64,000 nt of DNA, taken from NCBI GenBank assembly GCA_008711295.1, contig VUYV01000015.1, positions 2,238,846-2,302,845 on the forward strand, written 5' to 3'. Below, in pieces: positions 36,710 through 48,289 of the stretch. The DNA comes from Anarhynchus alexandrinus. Lineage: Eukaryota; Chordata; Aves; Charadriiformes; Charadriidae. Below the pieces are notes generated by a model, which was not told the DNA's origin, made no database searches, and saw only the letters and a list, made by a program, of their open reading frames with translations. Positions within the stretch are counted from its first letter, which is position 1; every line of letters begins with the position of its first letter. The translations under genes were made by a program, and so were the position numbers.

Positions 36710-38575
36710 CATGTAGAACACATATTTTGAAACAAAAGAATAACACTAGTAAAAGGACAGAGAAAGGTGTAAGAAAGAGATTTTAGCAATTGGTTAAGAG
36801 AGAAAGAAACAAAGAAAAAAAAAAAAAGAAATATTGCCAGAGGGCTGGCTCTCTGCCCTACTATTCTGTTTCCCCTCCCCCTTGCCATCTTAGCCCTCAT
36901 TTGGGAAAGAAGACCCGTCAAATTAAAGCTGGATAAAAACTCATTAAGAAACAACAGGCCTAGATGAAATTGCCACTGGGATTACACTGATGGGATGGTC
37001 TCCCCCCACCCTTTCTTTCGTTCAAAGATTACAAACCCTTTTTCTCCTCCAGGGCTCTTGCCTCCATCCTGGTCCTGGCTAACTCCACTCCTGCATGAAC
37101 CCCTGGGTTTGAAGGGTCCATGTGGGTAGAGAGGAGGAGAGAGTGGGGGTTGTTTGTTATGCTTCCTTTTGTTTTTAATTAACCTCCGGTGTCTTCTTTG
37201 CCTAGAGAGCAAATCCTCTCACCCTGATTTTTTACACATGCCTGCATTCAGACTGCAGAAAAGTTAGATCTAGAGAGAGAAAAGCTTCAGAAAGTTAGAG
37301 GGGGAAAAATGCTTCTCCATCAAAAGGAAGAGCATTATAAGGAGAGGGAATTGCAATCTGTATAAGCTTTACAGGCCAATCTTTGCTTATTAATCCTGGT
37401 GCAAAGGAAGCCCAAGAGGACAAAACCACTCACAGATTAATAGTGAGCTACCAGGCTTCTGCAGCTCAGGATTCCTGCAGCAAACTCTCATTTCAGGGGC
37501 TTGCACAGGAATATTGGGGCTGGGCTTTAAGACAGAGCTGTGCAGCATAACACACTCCCCATCCCCCGTGATGGCTTTTCTTGCTGTTTAGCGCACACAC
37601 TTCTTAAAGATTGGGATAGTTCAAAAAATACCAACACTGAAAGAGCTGTGCACTAATCCAACAGGTCTATGGTTATGTCTGAAGCACATAGGGGTACTTC
37701 TGTCCCACTGTGCTCATGTCCTATGACAAGACATCATGAGAAGATACCCAGAATGTCATGAGAAGTCCTAAGGTAGCAGGTGGGTCAAGATATTTCACAG
37801 GGTAGTGGCAGTGCAGAAGTGGCACAGGATTGCAAAGTAGACCCTAGAAAACGGGGAGCCACTGTCTTCATTGAACTGTCTAGACAGAAGGTCCTGGGAT
37901 CATTGAGAACGTGAAGCACAACTTCGGTTCAGATTTCATGTGCCTTCATCTCCAAGAGTGGTCTGAGCTCTAGATTTCCAGTCATACACATGCCAATGGC
38001 GTTACATTCCTAAATATGGGAAAAATGCAAATGCCAGTTTGTGGATGGACCAACTAAAGGTCAAGGAAAGCTATAACATATCCAACATGACAGTTTAACA
38101 GGAAGACAATCAACTTGACTAACTCCTGGTCTGATTGTGATTAAGGAAGAAAAAGGAATATTTCAGATATGTATTGAAACAGAAACATGGGTGGGGGCAG
38201 GACAGGGAGATCTTTGCTAGGCAGATTAACACAGGCATAATCAAAGGCTAGAGTCATAATTTACATTTAAACCTTCATTCCACACAAATTTAGATTGAAG
38301 GTATCTGCAGAAACTGAAAAGCAGATTTCCCTAAAACCCCATTATTTGTGTGGACTTGTTCAACAACAACACAACATCGTGCTGCGGAGATGTTGCTCAC
38401 TTCAGCACTCTGAACCTTTCCACGTGTATTAGCATCCTCATCTTTTTTGGTCTCTCTACTTTGGTAACAGCGCTGTTACATAAGGGAACACACCAAATAA
38501 CAGCTTTCCTGTGAAAAGCGTTATCTTTCCAAGGGAGAGACAGCCCAGCAAAAAGCTTTCTGTCACTTTCAATAG
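36710..38575. other. Non-coding stretch, nothing recognised
   Basis: Unique sequence. A-rich run at 36820-36835. No frame above 81 codons. Confidence 0.5.
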
Positions 38576-38582
38576 GCACTTT

Positions 38583-38650
38583 GGGCTAAATTCTCAGCTG
38601 ATGTAAATCAGTGTAGCTCCACTGAACCTCAAGTTGATGAAGCAGCTTGA
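38583..38650 (+). mobile_element. Palindromic MITE-like relic, left half best preserved
   Basis: GGGCTAAATTCTCAGCTGAT runs on into GTAAATCAGTGTAGCTCCACTGA. This is the left half of the palindromic family seen intact at 42829-42902. The right half (CCTCAAGTTGATG onwards) is too decayed to pair well. Confidence 0.6.
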
Positions 38651-38659
38651 AACCACCTG

Positions 38660-40780
38660 ATGTTCAGCTTGCAGAATCCACAGGAGATGTTCGCGTACAG
38701 GCTATGTATTAAAATAATAATGGTAATAATGACAATGACATAAATGGAATTTGCTATGGGACTGCTGGAACACCACCAGCAAGTTGAAAATATGGAGCTT
38801 CCTGTTCTGTAGACCAAACTTGGGAGTTCAATGCTTTGTGTACCTTCACTGAGTAAATAATCATTCCACTGCTGTTTTGAAAACAGTGAAGTTTGGAAGT
38901 AAGATGAGTTAGATGATACAGTAAAAATAAAATTATTCCAAATTTTCTGTAACTGCATCCCAAACTCATTCACCATGTCTGCTATGACAAATTCAAGTGG
39001 GAGAGTCACATACGTAAAGTATCACTCATACATATATATAATACCAAATACCCATAGAAAACAATGCTGAAATGGTTGAATTTTTGCTTCCCAAGACCTG
39101 GATTTCTTCCCTAAAAGGGAAATCCAGCCACTGTTAATGATAGCAGGATCTTTACTGCAAAGGAAGGACAGCCACCACAGAACAAGGTTACTCACACACG
39201 AGGCAATGCAGTACAAGCAGGTTGCACGAAGTGTGTAGATGGTTATGGTAGCCTTAAATCTTGTGAAACTGAGCACATTTCCCAGTCTTATGAAGTGCTT
39301 GTAAACTGCTCCTCCTATTCTTCACTTCCTTTAAGGACAATTTCATGCCATCTCAACCTCCTTTCTCTTCAGTTACCAAACAAACCCTGAGTGCTATTAA
39401 GTTAAGAAACTCCTCACAAAACCTTGGGTCTGTTGCCAATGAAAGATGGGCCAGAACCATAGCAAAGGGTTGGCATGTCCCGGGAGGAGCTCTCCAGCTC
39501 AGCTAGCACAATGCAGGACCAGCTTCCACTATGCGATTACTGACAGTTGCGTTTCTCTCATTTTTAATCTACCTCTAGTGATGGAGAGCCTCAGCCTCCC
39601 TAGACAATCAGTTCTACATCTTTTCTTTCCTCGCCATTAGAAAGGATTTCTTTGAGTCAGAATCTTTCTCCATTCAATTTCCTGCCTCTTTCCAGTGGCA
39701 ATAAGGAAGTGAATAGATCTTCAGACAAAACAGAAAACCTGTTCTCTCATTAAAGACGTCCGTTGTAACATCTGTTAAATGACCGGTGCCATAAGATGCA
39801 GATTGATACAGGGCAGCGAGATATCCTGACAAGGACAAGGGGAGGGACATGTCCTTCCACTTTCTTTTCCCAAACTTTATTAGAACCAGTCTTTGAAAAT
39901 TCAATATTCATTCTGAGCTCCCGCTTAATAAACTTGGCAAACCTGACATTTTTAAAACAAAACAAAACCATGCTGTTCACTTTCCCTTTTCATTCTTAAT
40001 TGGCCCATCTAAAAGCAATCAAGTGAACATTTAGCTGTGGTGGAAAGAACTGCAGGAGACCTCTCCTCCAAATGCCATTATTCAGGAGTGCACAGGAGTG
40101 TGGATATGTTTATGGAGAGTGGGAGGCACTCTGCAAATTCTCTCTAAACAGTGACAGAGGAGCAGGAGGAAACCCAGGGCTGGGACCATGGGGGGACGTA
40201 GGCATCACAGTGTCCTTGTGGCTTAGTATCCCTCGATGGTGTCAGGGGAAATAAGGCATTAAAGCATAAACTGTATGTACAGCACATTGAATAGGGACCT
40301 GCCTAAACCTGCCAAAATGAAACACTATGGAGAAAGGGATCTCTTAAACCCCATCCCTCGATAATCCTCATATGCTACGCATAGTTGGGGGATCAGGCTG
40401 CCAGGATGTAGGTGCATGAGATCCTTCTTGCACAATGTGCCCACCCAGAGGAGGGCCTCCTCTCAACCAGCTGTGAAAGGAAAGGTAGGTATCAGGCTCT
40501 AAAGGAAGAAAAAAAGAGCTGTGCACAAAGCATGGCTGTACGCCTGTCTTCCCCAAAGCTGAAATGCAGACCTGCTAAAGCACTTGATCTGTTTCACGTG
40601 GTAATGGTGTTGAAGGTATGGAAAACCTGGCTGGGCTGCTTGGTGTGCGTGATGAAATACACCAGGTGTAGATCAAGTTAACTTTTCACAGCAGGTAATA
40701 CAATTTCTAGAAATACACACACAAGTGTGTCTAGGGCAGGAATCAGATTTCAACAGTGGAGCCATACAGAACATATAATT
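38660..40780. other. Non-coding stretch, nothing recognised
   Basis: Frames up to 89 codons only. No named repeat is recognised. Confidence 0.5.
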
Positions 40781-40905
40781 ATATTTTGCATTTTTAATAG
40801 ACTTATTAGCATAATAATACATTAGTCTAATAGAATATTAATGTGATGCGGAAATATTAGCATATTACAGATCCTTATTCATTAATATATTAGACCCTTA
40901 TTGTA
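40780..40905. repeat. A/T-rich low-complexity segment
   Basis: Reiterated TATTAG/CTAATA-type words, for example TTAGCATAATAATACATTAG, make an imperfect self-complementary A/T-rich stretch. It may be simple sequence or a homeobox-rich element. Confidence 0.6.
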
Positions 40906-40909
40906 TTAG

Positions 40910-42600
40910 TGGCACAATCTACTAGAGAAAATGTTGCTTTGTGTCTGATATTGCAATTCAAGAAAAAATTGAGATGGCAAATAGAGAGCCTCTCTGTGTC
41001 ACGGGCATGCCTTAGTCTAGGTGTTAATGAAAGAGCCGAGAAGAAAATGCTTTTGTTGGCAGAAAGTGGTTGATATTTGAGCAGTTTTCCCACTTTCTCT
41101 GAATTCAACCTAAAAACATTTCAAGCTGTTTCCATTAAAATATGAAAAATTGCAGCGCTTTAAATCCTAAACCCTCAAGAATCTAAGAGCAGGAGGAAAC
41201 AGAGCCCCTTTTCTGACATTCAGATGCCCTCCTAAAATGTAGGGAACTGAGTTCAGATCATTGCTCTCCCATCATTTCACTTCCTGGGGAATGCCTGCTC
41301 TGGAGACATGGTAGCCTCCCTGGTGACCAGCAGCCTCTTGCAGAGCTTCCCTGTGTCACACACTACCAAAACGATCATCTCAGCAGCTTGTAGCCCAATA
41401 CCCAACAATGTGGATGAGCAACCTGACTACCCGTTTATCTGGTTTTCTGACATTGGTCCTCTTTCTATACCTCCCACCAGAACTGAGAAGACTGTTCTGA
41501 TAAAAGTGTGATTGAAAATGGTAGGGTCCCAGGAAAAAACCTGAAAAATCCTATTAAATTAAGCCCCCCCCCAATTCCTCTGTATCTTTGTTAAGACTTC
41601 GTCAGATTGACGTCAATCCTGGAGTCCCATCACTGACCTGCTCTCCCCAGTCCACCCCTTAATGGGGAGGGAAACCTCTTTGAGATTTTGTTGCTATCCA
41701 TGTCTTTGTACTGGTGAAACAGACTCCGAGGGCATTTTTAAAGCAGGCTCCTAGGACAACCAGAATGTCAAAACAGGATCTCCTTTTGTGACAGGGACTC
41801 AATGCCCCCATGAATGGGACTGTATAATGCAGTTGTCTGCTCAAGCTGCATACTGGGCTGCACGACCCCAATGTCCTTATGGCAACTGAATAAACATTCT
41901 CTATAAGCTACAGAAAACAAATATCATCTAGCGACTTAATCCCACGTCTCTCATTCATAGACAGACTGACAAACAGGACTAATTCCTCTTATTAATACTT
42001 TGAGTATAGGCAGCAACACTGACCAAGATGACTCATAGGTTGGATTATGTGCTTTTGGCAGAATAGGAAAATGTGTGAAACAGAAAAATGAAGAATGTCA
42101 GTAGGGATGCGGAGTTTTGAAGTTTTTTGGTCTTTTTTCCTTTTGAGGAAATACACTACAGTCCTTTCTAGAAGTAGATATTCTCCAAGCTCCAGGTAAC
42201 CCTCCCAAGTAAGGACAACAAAGAGAAGGTGAAAATCATAATGTTTACTCTATAGAAAACATTTGCATTTACCTGGCATCTCTGTGGCATCAGGATTGTT
42301 TGAAATTCCTTCTAAGGAGCTCAAAAAAGTAGGTATTTTGCTTTTAAAAATAACGTACTAGATTCCCAATAAACAAAGCTGTTGAATTAAACAGACCACA
42401 GTGGAAATTTTTCTTAGTTTTACATTAGAGCCAATGGACTGTTTCCCTGGCCTTTTTTTTTAATTTTCTTTTCTTTTTTTTTCTTGATGCATTTAAACAG
42501 CAGCTTTTCTCTTCTCCTTGTGATCATGTTAAATGTTTAATTGCTCTTTGCATTTGCTGATGGCACAACATAAGCCCCTGCAGTAAAAGAGATTTGTGCT
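40910..42600. other. Non-coding stretch, nothing recognised
   Basis: Short frames only (up to 72 codons). T-rich runs near 42453-42484. Confidence 0.5.
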
Positions 42601-42609
42601 AAAACTCAA

Positions 42610-42760
42610 GTGCTTAAGAAATAAGGAAAGGGGTTATATTTTGGGTCAGTTCAATTATCTCTATTTTTTTTGAATTATATATTAATTTTAATATAAGCTG
42701 CAGCACAGAAGTGCAATTAGCATTCAGACAAAGCAAGAAAGTCTTGCCTGAAGTTAACTG
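42610..42760. promoter_or_regulatory. Candidate A/T-rich conserved block
   Basis: TTGAATTATATATTAATTTTAATATAAG-type sequence (given in words: repeated TTAAT cores, 42669-42698) is followed by AAGTGCAATTAGCATTC. There is no open frame. Enhancer-like only by composition. Confidence 0.18.
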
Positions 42761-42828
42761 ATGTGTACAATCCATGCAAGGGATTCAGGGAGGTTAGACA
42801 GTGCAGATCACTGCCATAACACAGCTAA

Positions 42829-42902
42829 GCCAGGTCCTCAGACGGTGTAAATCAGCACCGTCAATGGAACCGCTCTGATTTACACCGGATAATTATGTCC
42901 CC
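42829..42902. mobile_element. Palindromic MITE-like relic, best copy
   Basis: CGGTGTAAATCAG (42843-42855) pairs perfectly with CTGATTTACACCG (42875-42887) over 13 bases, with a 19-base centre containing GTCAATGGAAC. The outer left flank GCCAGGTCCTCAG and right flank GGATAATTATGTCCCC extend the weaker terminal inverted repeat. This layout fits old short palindromic elements common in reptiles and birds. The exact family name is uncertain. Confidence 0.65.
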
Positions 42903-42909
42903 CCACTGC

Positions 42910-43410
42910 TATTTGAGATGGGCTCAAGATGACAGCATTGGGATCATCACTAGAATACAGACTTTTTCTGTTCCAAATTACATTAGAGCCATCCAGTTAG
43001 ACCGAGAGCTAGAAACTCAAGCAAGCCTTTTCTTAGCAGGTATGAAGCTATTCAAAACCAATGTCAGCCACTCCAAATAAGCCTGATTTAAGTAATAAGG
43101 AGAAAGCGTTGCCTCCTACTTTCCCATCAGTCCAAGGCAGATGCTTTTATATCCCATTTTGAGTTAAACTGCTGCATTCGCTGCCTGGCACAAAAGGGAT
43201 GTTGAGCACAGAAGAGCCAAACTACTCTCTGGTGGGTCCCATCTCCTTCCAAATTAATGTTTCAGGTAGAAATTGGTAGATATTTACCCTCCTACCACAT
43301 CTGGCTCCTCACATCTGAATCTACTGTAGCCCCTTAGCAGGGCTGACCTAAGTTTTTTTGCCAAGCTAAGACCATTTTCTGGTGAAAAAACAAGCAAACA
43401 AACCCCCTTT
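42910..43410. other. Non-coding, nothing recognised
   Basis: Only a 61-codon frame (42895-43080). Confidence 0.5.
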
Positions 43411-43421
43411 GTTTGTAGTCT

Positions 43422-43590
43422 CGAAACTCCCAACCAGTTCGAGTTGGGAGGTTCGCTCAGCGGTTTTGTGTAAGAGTCTTGATTGACAGAACCTGTCTAA
43501 ACTCATAGAATTAATGAGCTTGTATTCTGCAACGGGCTGGGAAAGGAAACCAGCCAGAGAGACCCTCGATCCGACCGTTAACGCTGCTTT
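43422..43590. promoter_or_regulatory. CpG-rich segment with 13-bp inverted repeat
   Basis: CGAAACTCCCAAC (43422-43434) and GTTGGGAGGTTCG (43443-43455) are inverted complements with one mismatch and an eight-base loop (CAGTTCGA). About nine CpGs lie between 43421 and 43586, unlike the flanks. The stem is too short for a microRNA precursor. It could be a structured regulatory site, a paired binding site or an unmethylated element. Confidence 0.4.
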
Positions 43591-43788
43591 GTTACCATCC
43601 TTTGTTCAGCACTTGTATAGTGCCCAGCAGACAGGGGCTCTGCTGCTTGGTGGAGAGGGGGCCCAGGTGATCCTGAAATGCAATTAATGCGTAACAGCTT
43701 CAACCAATCCATCTAATTTACTGCCTGCATTTCTCCTGGGCTTGCTTCCCCCTTTATTTTTTCCTCTCACCATGAAGGATAACCACTC

Positions 43789-43793
<5 letters not shown>

Positions 43794-43823
<30 letters not shown>
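43794..43823 (+). repeat. Poly(A) tract of 30
   Basis: Thirty uninterrupted A residues, shortly before an assembly gap. No retrogene is recognisable upstream. Confidence 0.97.
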
Positions 43824-43825
<2 letters not shown>

Positions 43826-43856
43826 AAAGATAAAATAGGAAAAAAAATTGGGGGTT

Positions 43857-43878
43857 NNNNNNNNNNNNNNNNNNNNNN
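43857..43878. other. Assembly gap (22 N)
   Basis: A small run of Ns just after the poly(A) and a GGGGG stretch, probably a sequencing failure at homopolymers. Confidence 1.
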
Positions 43879-43879
43879 T

Positions 43880-44635
43880 GGCTTCACCCTGCTTTTTCCC
43901 TTCCTAAGCACTGTTTGGGGACTCTTCCATTTAAGAAAACAAGGTGAGCTCATCAGCACAAAAGCTGAAAGTTTCACGGAGTCCAAGACTGCTTCCATCT
44001 ACGGAATTACTTTTTAACACATTCTGAGTTAAAATTATCCCCTCTGAGCCAAATGCAGATTGACAGCCAAACGCCAAACAATCACATTTTGTTAATCCAT
44101 TTACAGAGGTGCAAATGGGTAATCCAACACTGGTTTGCTCTGACACCACAGCAGTGTTGTGGGGTTTTCTCTTTTAAAAAAAAAAACCAAACCCAAACCA
44201 ACAGAGATTTGGGAGGGAGACTCTTGTTACTGTTTAAGGGAGAAAAGAGGGATCCTAGGAACCCCTGGGGCTGTGGGATTGCTCACCACCATCTCAAGCC
44301 TGTTTTGCTTGTTTATAGTTCAGAATGCAGCTTTTGTGTCAAAAACTGAAGCCTTTAACATTTTCAAAGCCTGTCTTCCTCTCAGTTGTGGTGCACATGC
44401 TGATGGAGCAAAACAAGGGCACCCAGAGTTCAGTAGCTCTTATAATTGGACCTAAACCGATTTCAGTCTAAGGTCAATTTGAAGAGGAGGCTTCAGATGC
44501 CATTCAGAAATGACAGGAGAGTCCGATGTAAGCCCTAATATTGCAGGAATAATATAGCACCGATCAGTTAGAAATCATTGCTGGGAAGTTGCTGTCGGGA
44601 TTGTCTTGCTTGCGCATAAGCTATGGATCTAGATC
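43880..44635. other. Non-coding, nothing recognised
   Basis: Overlapping 98-codon plus frames (44053-44455) run through an A-rich tract and have no domain. Confidence 0.5.
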
Positions 44636-44640
44636 ATTTA

Positions 44641-44658
44641 GACAGACAGACAGACAGG
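44641..44658 (+). repeat. (GACA)n short microsatellite
   Basis: Four to five perfect GACA units. Confidence 0.95.
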
Positions 44659-44689
44659 TATGGGTAAGGAGGTGAAATTCTGCCCTTGT

Positions 44690-44900
44690 CACTGAGTGAT
44701 CCAATTTAGCCTGATTTTCTTCTATTTAATTTTGTGCGCCTTACTACAAAGGTGTCTATAACCTCATTATCTAAGCATGGAAAATGTGAAATTGGACTAA
44801 TCGGTAATAGAGATAAATAGTTATATCATTCAACAGATGTATACTTATTACTGCATACCTAACTGCCCTTACCTATTCTCTTTCAGTTTTTAGTGCTGTT
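44690..44900. promoter_or_regulatory. Candidate conserved non-coding block
   Basis: Unique A/T-rich sequence without open frames, holding AAAGGTGTCTA (T-box-like half site), ATTGGACTAATCGGTAAT and AACAGATGTATAC (E-box CAGATG). Enhancer-like on motif mix only. Confidence 0.2.
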
Positions 44901-45479
44901 GGAAAGGGAAACATTCAAGGCTTAATATTTGCCTGCATTTTTATTGAGCGGCTGATAGAAACACAGGCACACACACTCACAGCTCTGCAGCAAACTCAGC
45001 CCTCTTGAAAGTGGTTCATCGAGCACCTCTGAAACGTCAGTGTGAAGGCATTAGGTCACACATGGGATACTCAAAAATTGTGCCCGATGTTGAAAATTCA
45101 CCTCTCCTATTTGCTTCTGCCTTGTCCTGCATGTACAAAAGCCACCACTCCACCACCTGACCTTTAGAAAATAACTGGTTCCCACTGTAGTTTGAAAATA
45201 CATGTGTTCATGTGGGGGCTATTTCTTTTGAAGATAAACAGCAGGGCTAGAAAAAAAGAGTGAAGATGTGTGACAAGGCCTTTTTGTAAAGGCTCAGTTG
45301 ACATCAGGCATGGTTATAGTGGTGGAGCTGGGAATGGTGCCCCTCATCCCACCCCCTAAGAACAAGAACAAATTCCCACCTTCCACCTCGGTCCTTAAGG
45401 AAGAAAAGGCTCAAAGAGATCTGCTGCCCACCCACTGTCCCAAGGACTCGGGGGCTGAGTTAATCCCATCACACTAACA

Positions 45480-45905
45480 GAACATAACAATGTGTTGAGA
45501 GTACTTACCACATTCCTTGAAATTGAAGAAAGTTGCAGTGGTTATTAGTAGCTCCTAATGATATTTGCATAGATTAACAGACTTTAATGCAATCATGAAT
45601 GCTACAATCCCGGGGAAAATAATGAAGAAATCCATTATGAGGTAATAAAGTAACTAAGTCAATACAGTAATAATTTGATCCCATATTAGTAATAATTTCA
45701 TCTCCTGCTGCAAGGCAATTTTAATGCACATACCATTTCTGGACAGTTTTATAAATATCACCTTTGTTTGAGATAATTAATTAGCAAAATCAAAAAATAT
45801 ATTGCTGGTATTTTATACGATAAATTAGTCATTAGGTTTAAACTGGCAGGCTGTAATAAAACTTATTAAGATAAATGTGCTGGGATTCTTAACACTTCAG
45901 AGAAG
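45480..45905. promoter_or_regulatory. Strong candidate enhancer/conserved non-coding element (POU, homeobox, SOX motifs)
   Basis: A perfect POU octamer ATTTGCAT (45563-45570) is followed by AATGCAATCATGAAT, CCTTTGTTT (45761-45769, SOX-like) and TAATTAATTAGC (45774-45785). Then come GATAAATTAGTCATTAGG, and TAATAAAACTTATTAAG near 45855. About 420 bases are almost free of open frames and of simple repeats, yet dense in homeodomain, POU and SOX sites. It lies just upstream of the candidate terminal exon at 46328. I infer a developmental enhancer; conservation is not tested. Confidence 0.35.
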
Positions 45906-46327
45906 CTGTTCTCCTCTGTCTTAAGGCTCTTCTGGTGCAAAACTATTATCACTGTTGGGTGGTTTCTACGTATGTTAAAACCTAATTATGAAAATCATGT
46001 TTATAACCCCGACTTGCTTAGCAATAGGAGCCGAATGCATTAGCCCATACCTGCCCAGTGGATGAGGTTAAGGTGAGGGTGAGTTGCTGAGGGCCCTATT
46101 ATCTCGCTTCCCATCATCACTCAGAGCCCAGGGCCTCCTGCAAGACTGAACTGAACTAACTTCACTTCAGAGGAACTCAAGTCCAAGTGATCCTGCTGGT
46201 AGAGGAGTGTTTTGCATTCAGAGGCAGGGGAGGGCGAGAACATTAATCATTAGAAGGGTGGTTATCAATTCTAGTTTTCTACTTCTGGTTTTATTTTGTG
46301 ATTACTGAATCATTTTGTGCTTTCTAG

Positions 46328-46411
46328 AAGTGCCTGGAGATCACAACGGACCTCAGCAACATCTATGACAAAGTGGCCACTGGAGCCAAAAGCTACTACA
46401 TGTTAGAGTGA
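46328..46411 (+). CDS. Candidate terminal coding exon, product unrecognised
   Basis: A pyrimidine-rich tract ending TTTTGTGCTTTCTAG (46313-46327) forms a good splice acceptor. A phase-0 frame of 27 codons then runs to TGA at 46409-46411. The codons strongly favour C or G in the third position (CTG GAG ATC, GAC CTC AGC AAC ATC), unlike the surrounding A/T-rich DNA. The peptide (KCLEITTDLSNIYD followed by KVATGAKSYYMLE) is amphipathic and looks like the C-terminal tail of a helical protein. No other exon of the gene is recognised in the window, so the upstream intron would be long. ATTAAA at 46675-46680 followed by a T/G-rich stretch could be its polyadenylation signal. I do not recognise the family. 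A chance coincidence cannot be excluded for so short a frame. Confidence 0.35.
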   Translation, partial: KCLEITTDLSNIYDKVATGAKSYYMLE

Positions 46412-47135
46412 CCACCGTTTCCAGCCCTCTGAAATACCCCCTCCACATGGCTAGGGCTCTGATAAGGGCTTTGCTGAGTGTTAGGGGAACTATCCCAGCC
46501 AGATGGCACAGGCTGGCTGAGACTGTCAGAACTGGATGGGAACCAAGTTCTTGCAAGGAGTGCAAATCTTGCCATCTAATGCGTTGGTCTTGGCTCCCTG
46601 AAAGACTGTGCTGTGTGGCCAAAGCAAGGATTGCCATTCTGGGCTTCCTGACACCACTATCCAGGAACAGGGGTATTAAATCATTAGATTGCCTCTTCAA
46701 AGGGCATTGTTTGGGTCTTGCTTAGGCATCCCCTGAGCCAGTTTGCTGTCATCTTCCCAAGGCATTACAATTTCCCACTCCGGCCAAAGTTGGAGTTCCC
46801 CACAGTTCCCTATCTAGCTGAGGTTTCCAAAGCCATGTCACTTTGCATTTGGAATGGTAGTAAACGACACAAATTCATGATCCATCAAGCTGTAGTCTTC
46901 TGTACGGGCCAATTCTCAAAGCAAAATAGCAATGTCCCCAAAACCTCATTCTCATTTATAAAAGACTCAACAGAGAGTTCAACATTTAGCTGGGTGCAAG
47001 CCATGAGTGCTGCTGGAATCTACTATTAAGCCAATACTGTAGCCCTGTAAACAGTCAAAAGACAGAGAAAGTGGCAAAACCCACTGCTCCCCCCATTCAG
47101 GAAACCACCTCTGGTATAATGTCATTAGGGCAGCA
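46412..47135. other. Possible 3' UTR of the preceding exon, otherwise unassigned
   Basis: If the exon at 46328-46411 is real, this begins its 3' untranslated region. ATTAAA at 46675-46680 is the first plausible polyadenylation signal, with TTGTTTGGGTCTTG downstream. Overlapping frames on both strands (105 and 115 codons) have no domains. Confidence 0.25.
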
Positions 47136-47138
47136 CAA

Positions 47139-47200
47139 TACTAATATTATATTATATACTAATAATACTAATACTATTTACTAATACATAATACTAGGGC
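47139..47200. repeat. A/T-rich imperfect (TAATAC)n
   Basis: Reiterated ACTAATA/ATACTA words in about 60 bases. Confidence 0.8.
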
Positions 47201-47613
47201 TAAGAAACTCACTCTACTGTAGAAATACTCCCTTTCCTAATATATCACGGGCATCACTCTTGAAAGAAAATGATAGAATCAATACTTTGTCATACTTGTT
47301 TAGCCTCTTTGGGGAGAACAAATGTTTTTCCCCACCAAGCAGCAATACTTTTAGTTTATGGATACTTTCTCATTGATGAACAAAGTGCTTTATGTACAAG
47401 TTTGGTTTAGGAATCCCTTAAGGTCTGGAGTTCTGGAGGCTGGAAGAACAACTAGGGCGAAAATCACTGTACAGGCACTTTGTTCTGATAGTTTTTCCTA
47501 AGCACGGTCTACTGGCCAATGTCAGGGAAGACTATTGGACTACATGGGCATTCGATATGACACAGAATAGCAGTTGTTATGTAAACATATCACATCCTGG
47601 TGCCCACTGGCAT

Positions 47614-47643
47614 GGTCCACTGCATTCAGGTCCACTGCATTCA
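47614..47643 (+). repeat. Perfect 15-bp tandem duplication
   Basis: GGTCCACTGCATTCA occurs twice back to back without mismatch, indicating a recent slippage or repair duplication. Confidence 0.97.
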
Positions 47644-47649
47644 GTCAGT

Positions 47650-48280
47650 AGGCTGTATGCCTTGTTTTTCAATGAAACCTTATTAGACTTGAATTTTCAG
47701 TCCTGATATTGAGTATGTTAATTGGAAAGCTGTTTAAAAGTGTTGTGACACGAAGAGGACTGCAAGTCTAGGCAAGGCCTCAGAGATTCTTCCACTTGCT
47801 GTTATTTGTGGACACATATCAGCCCCACTGTACTCTCTGTCCTACTGCCTCTGATTTGGTGCTTTTGAATACACAACATTTACTCTGGCTGCTCAAAGGG
47901 GAAAGCATGTTTTTTCAGGACCAGCTTTTTGGGACCATTTTTTAATTAACACATTAAACCACTGAACTATTAGGGAGAATTGTGTCTTACTGTTAGCCCT
48001 ATCCCTACCGCTAAGGCCTCCTGGCTACACAGGATGAGGTGACAAAGCATTTAAGGACTGCTGGGGTAGTCCTGGGGGGTCTACCCAATTTGTCCAAGTC
48101 GGAAAAATGCCCATGCTGTTGGCCATTTTGAGCTTAGCTAGTCCACGAGAGTTTTTGGGATCCTTGCCGCTCAGACCTGTTTTGCACCAGGGATCGTCAG
48201 CTCCGTGGCCACGCTCAGCACCATTAAATCAGATGACCTCAGGGGTGAGGGTAGGGAGGGACAGGCCTGGGCATAATCCC
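47650..48280. other. Non-coding, nothing recognised
   Basis: An 86-codon plus frame (48107-48367) with no domain. Confidence 0.5.
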
Positions 48281-48289
48281 TTCAGCATC

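Noticed and set aside
43792..43998. 68-codon minus frame ending in poly-Phe
   Set aside because: It reads through the gap and the poly(A) tract; no coding content.
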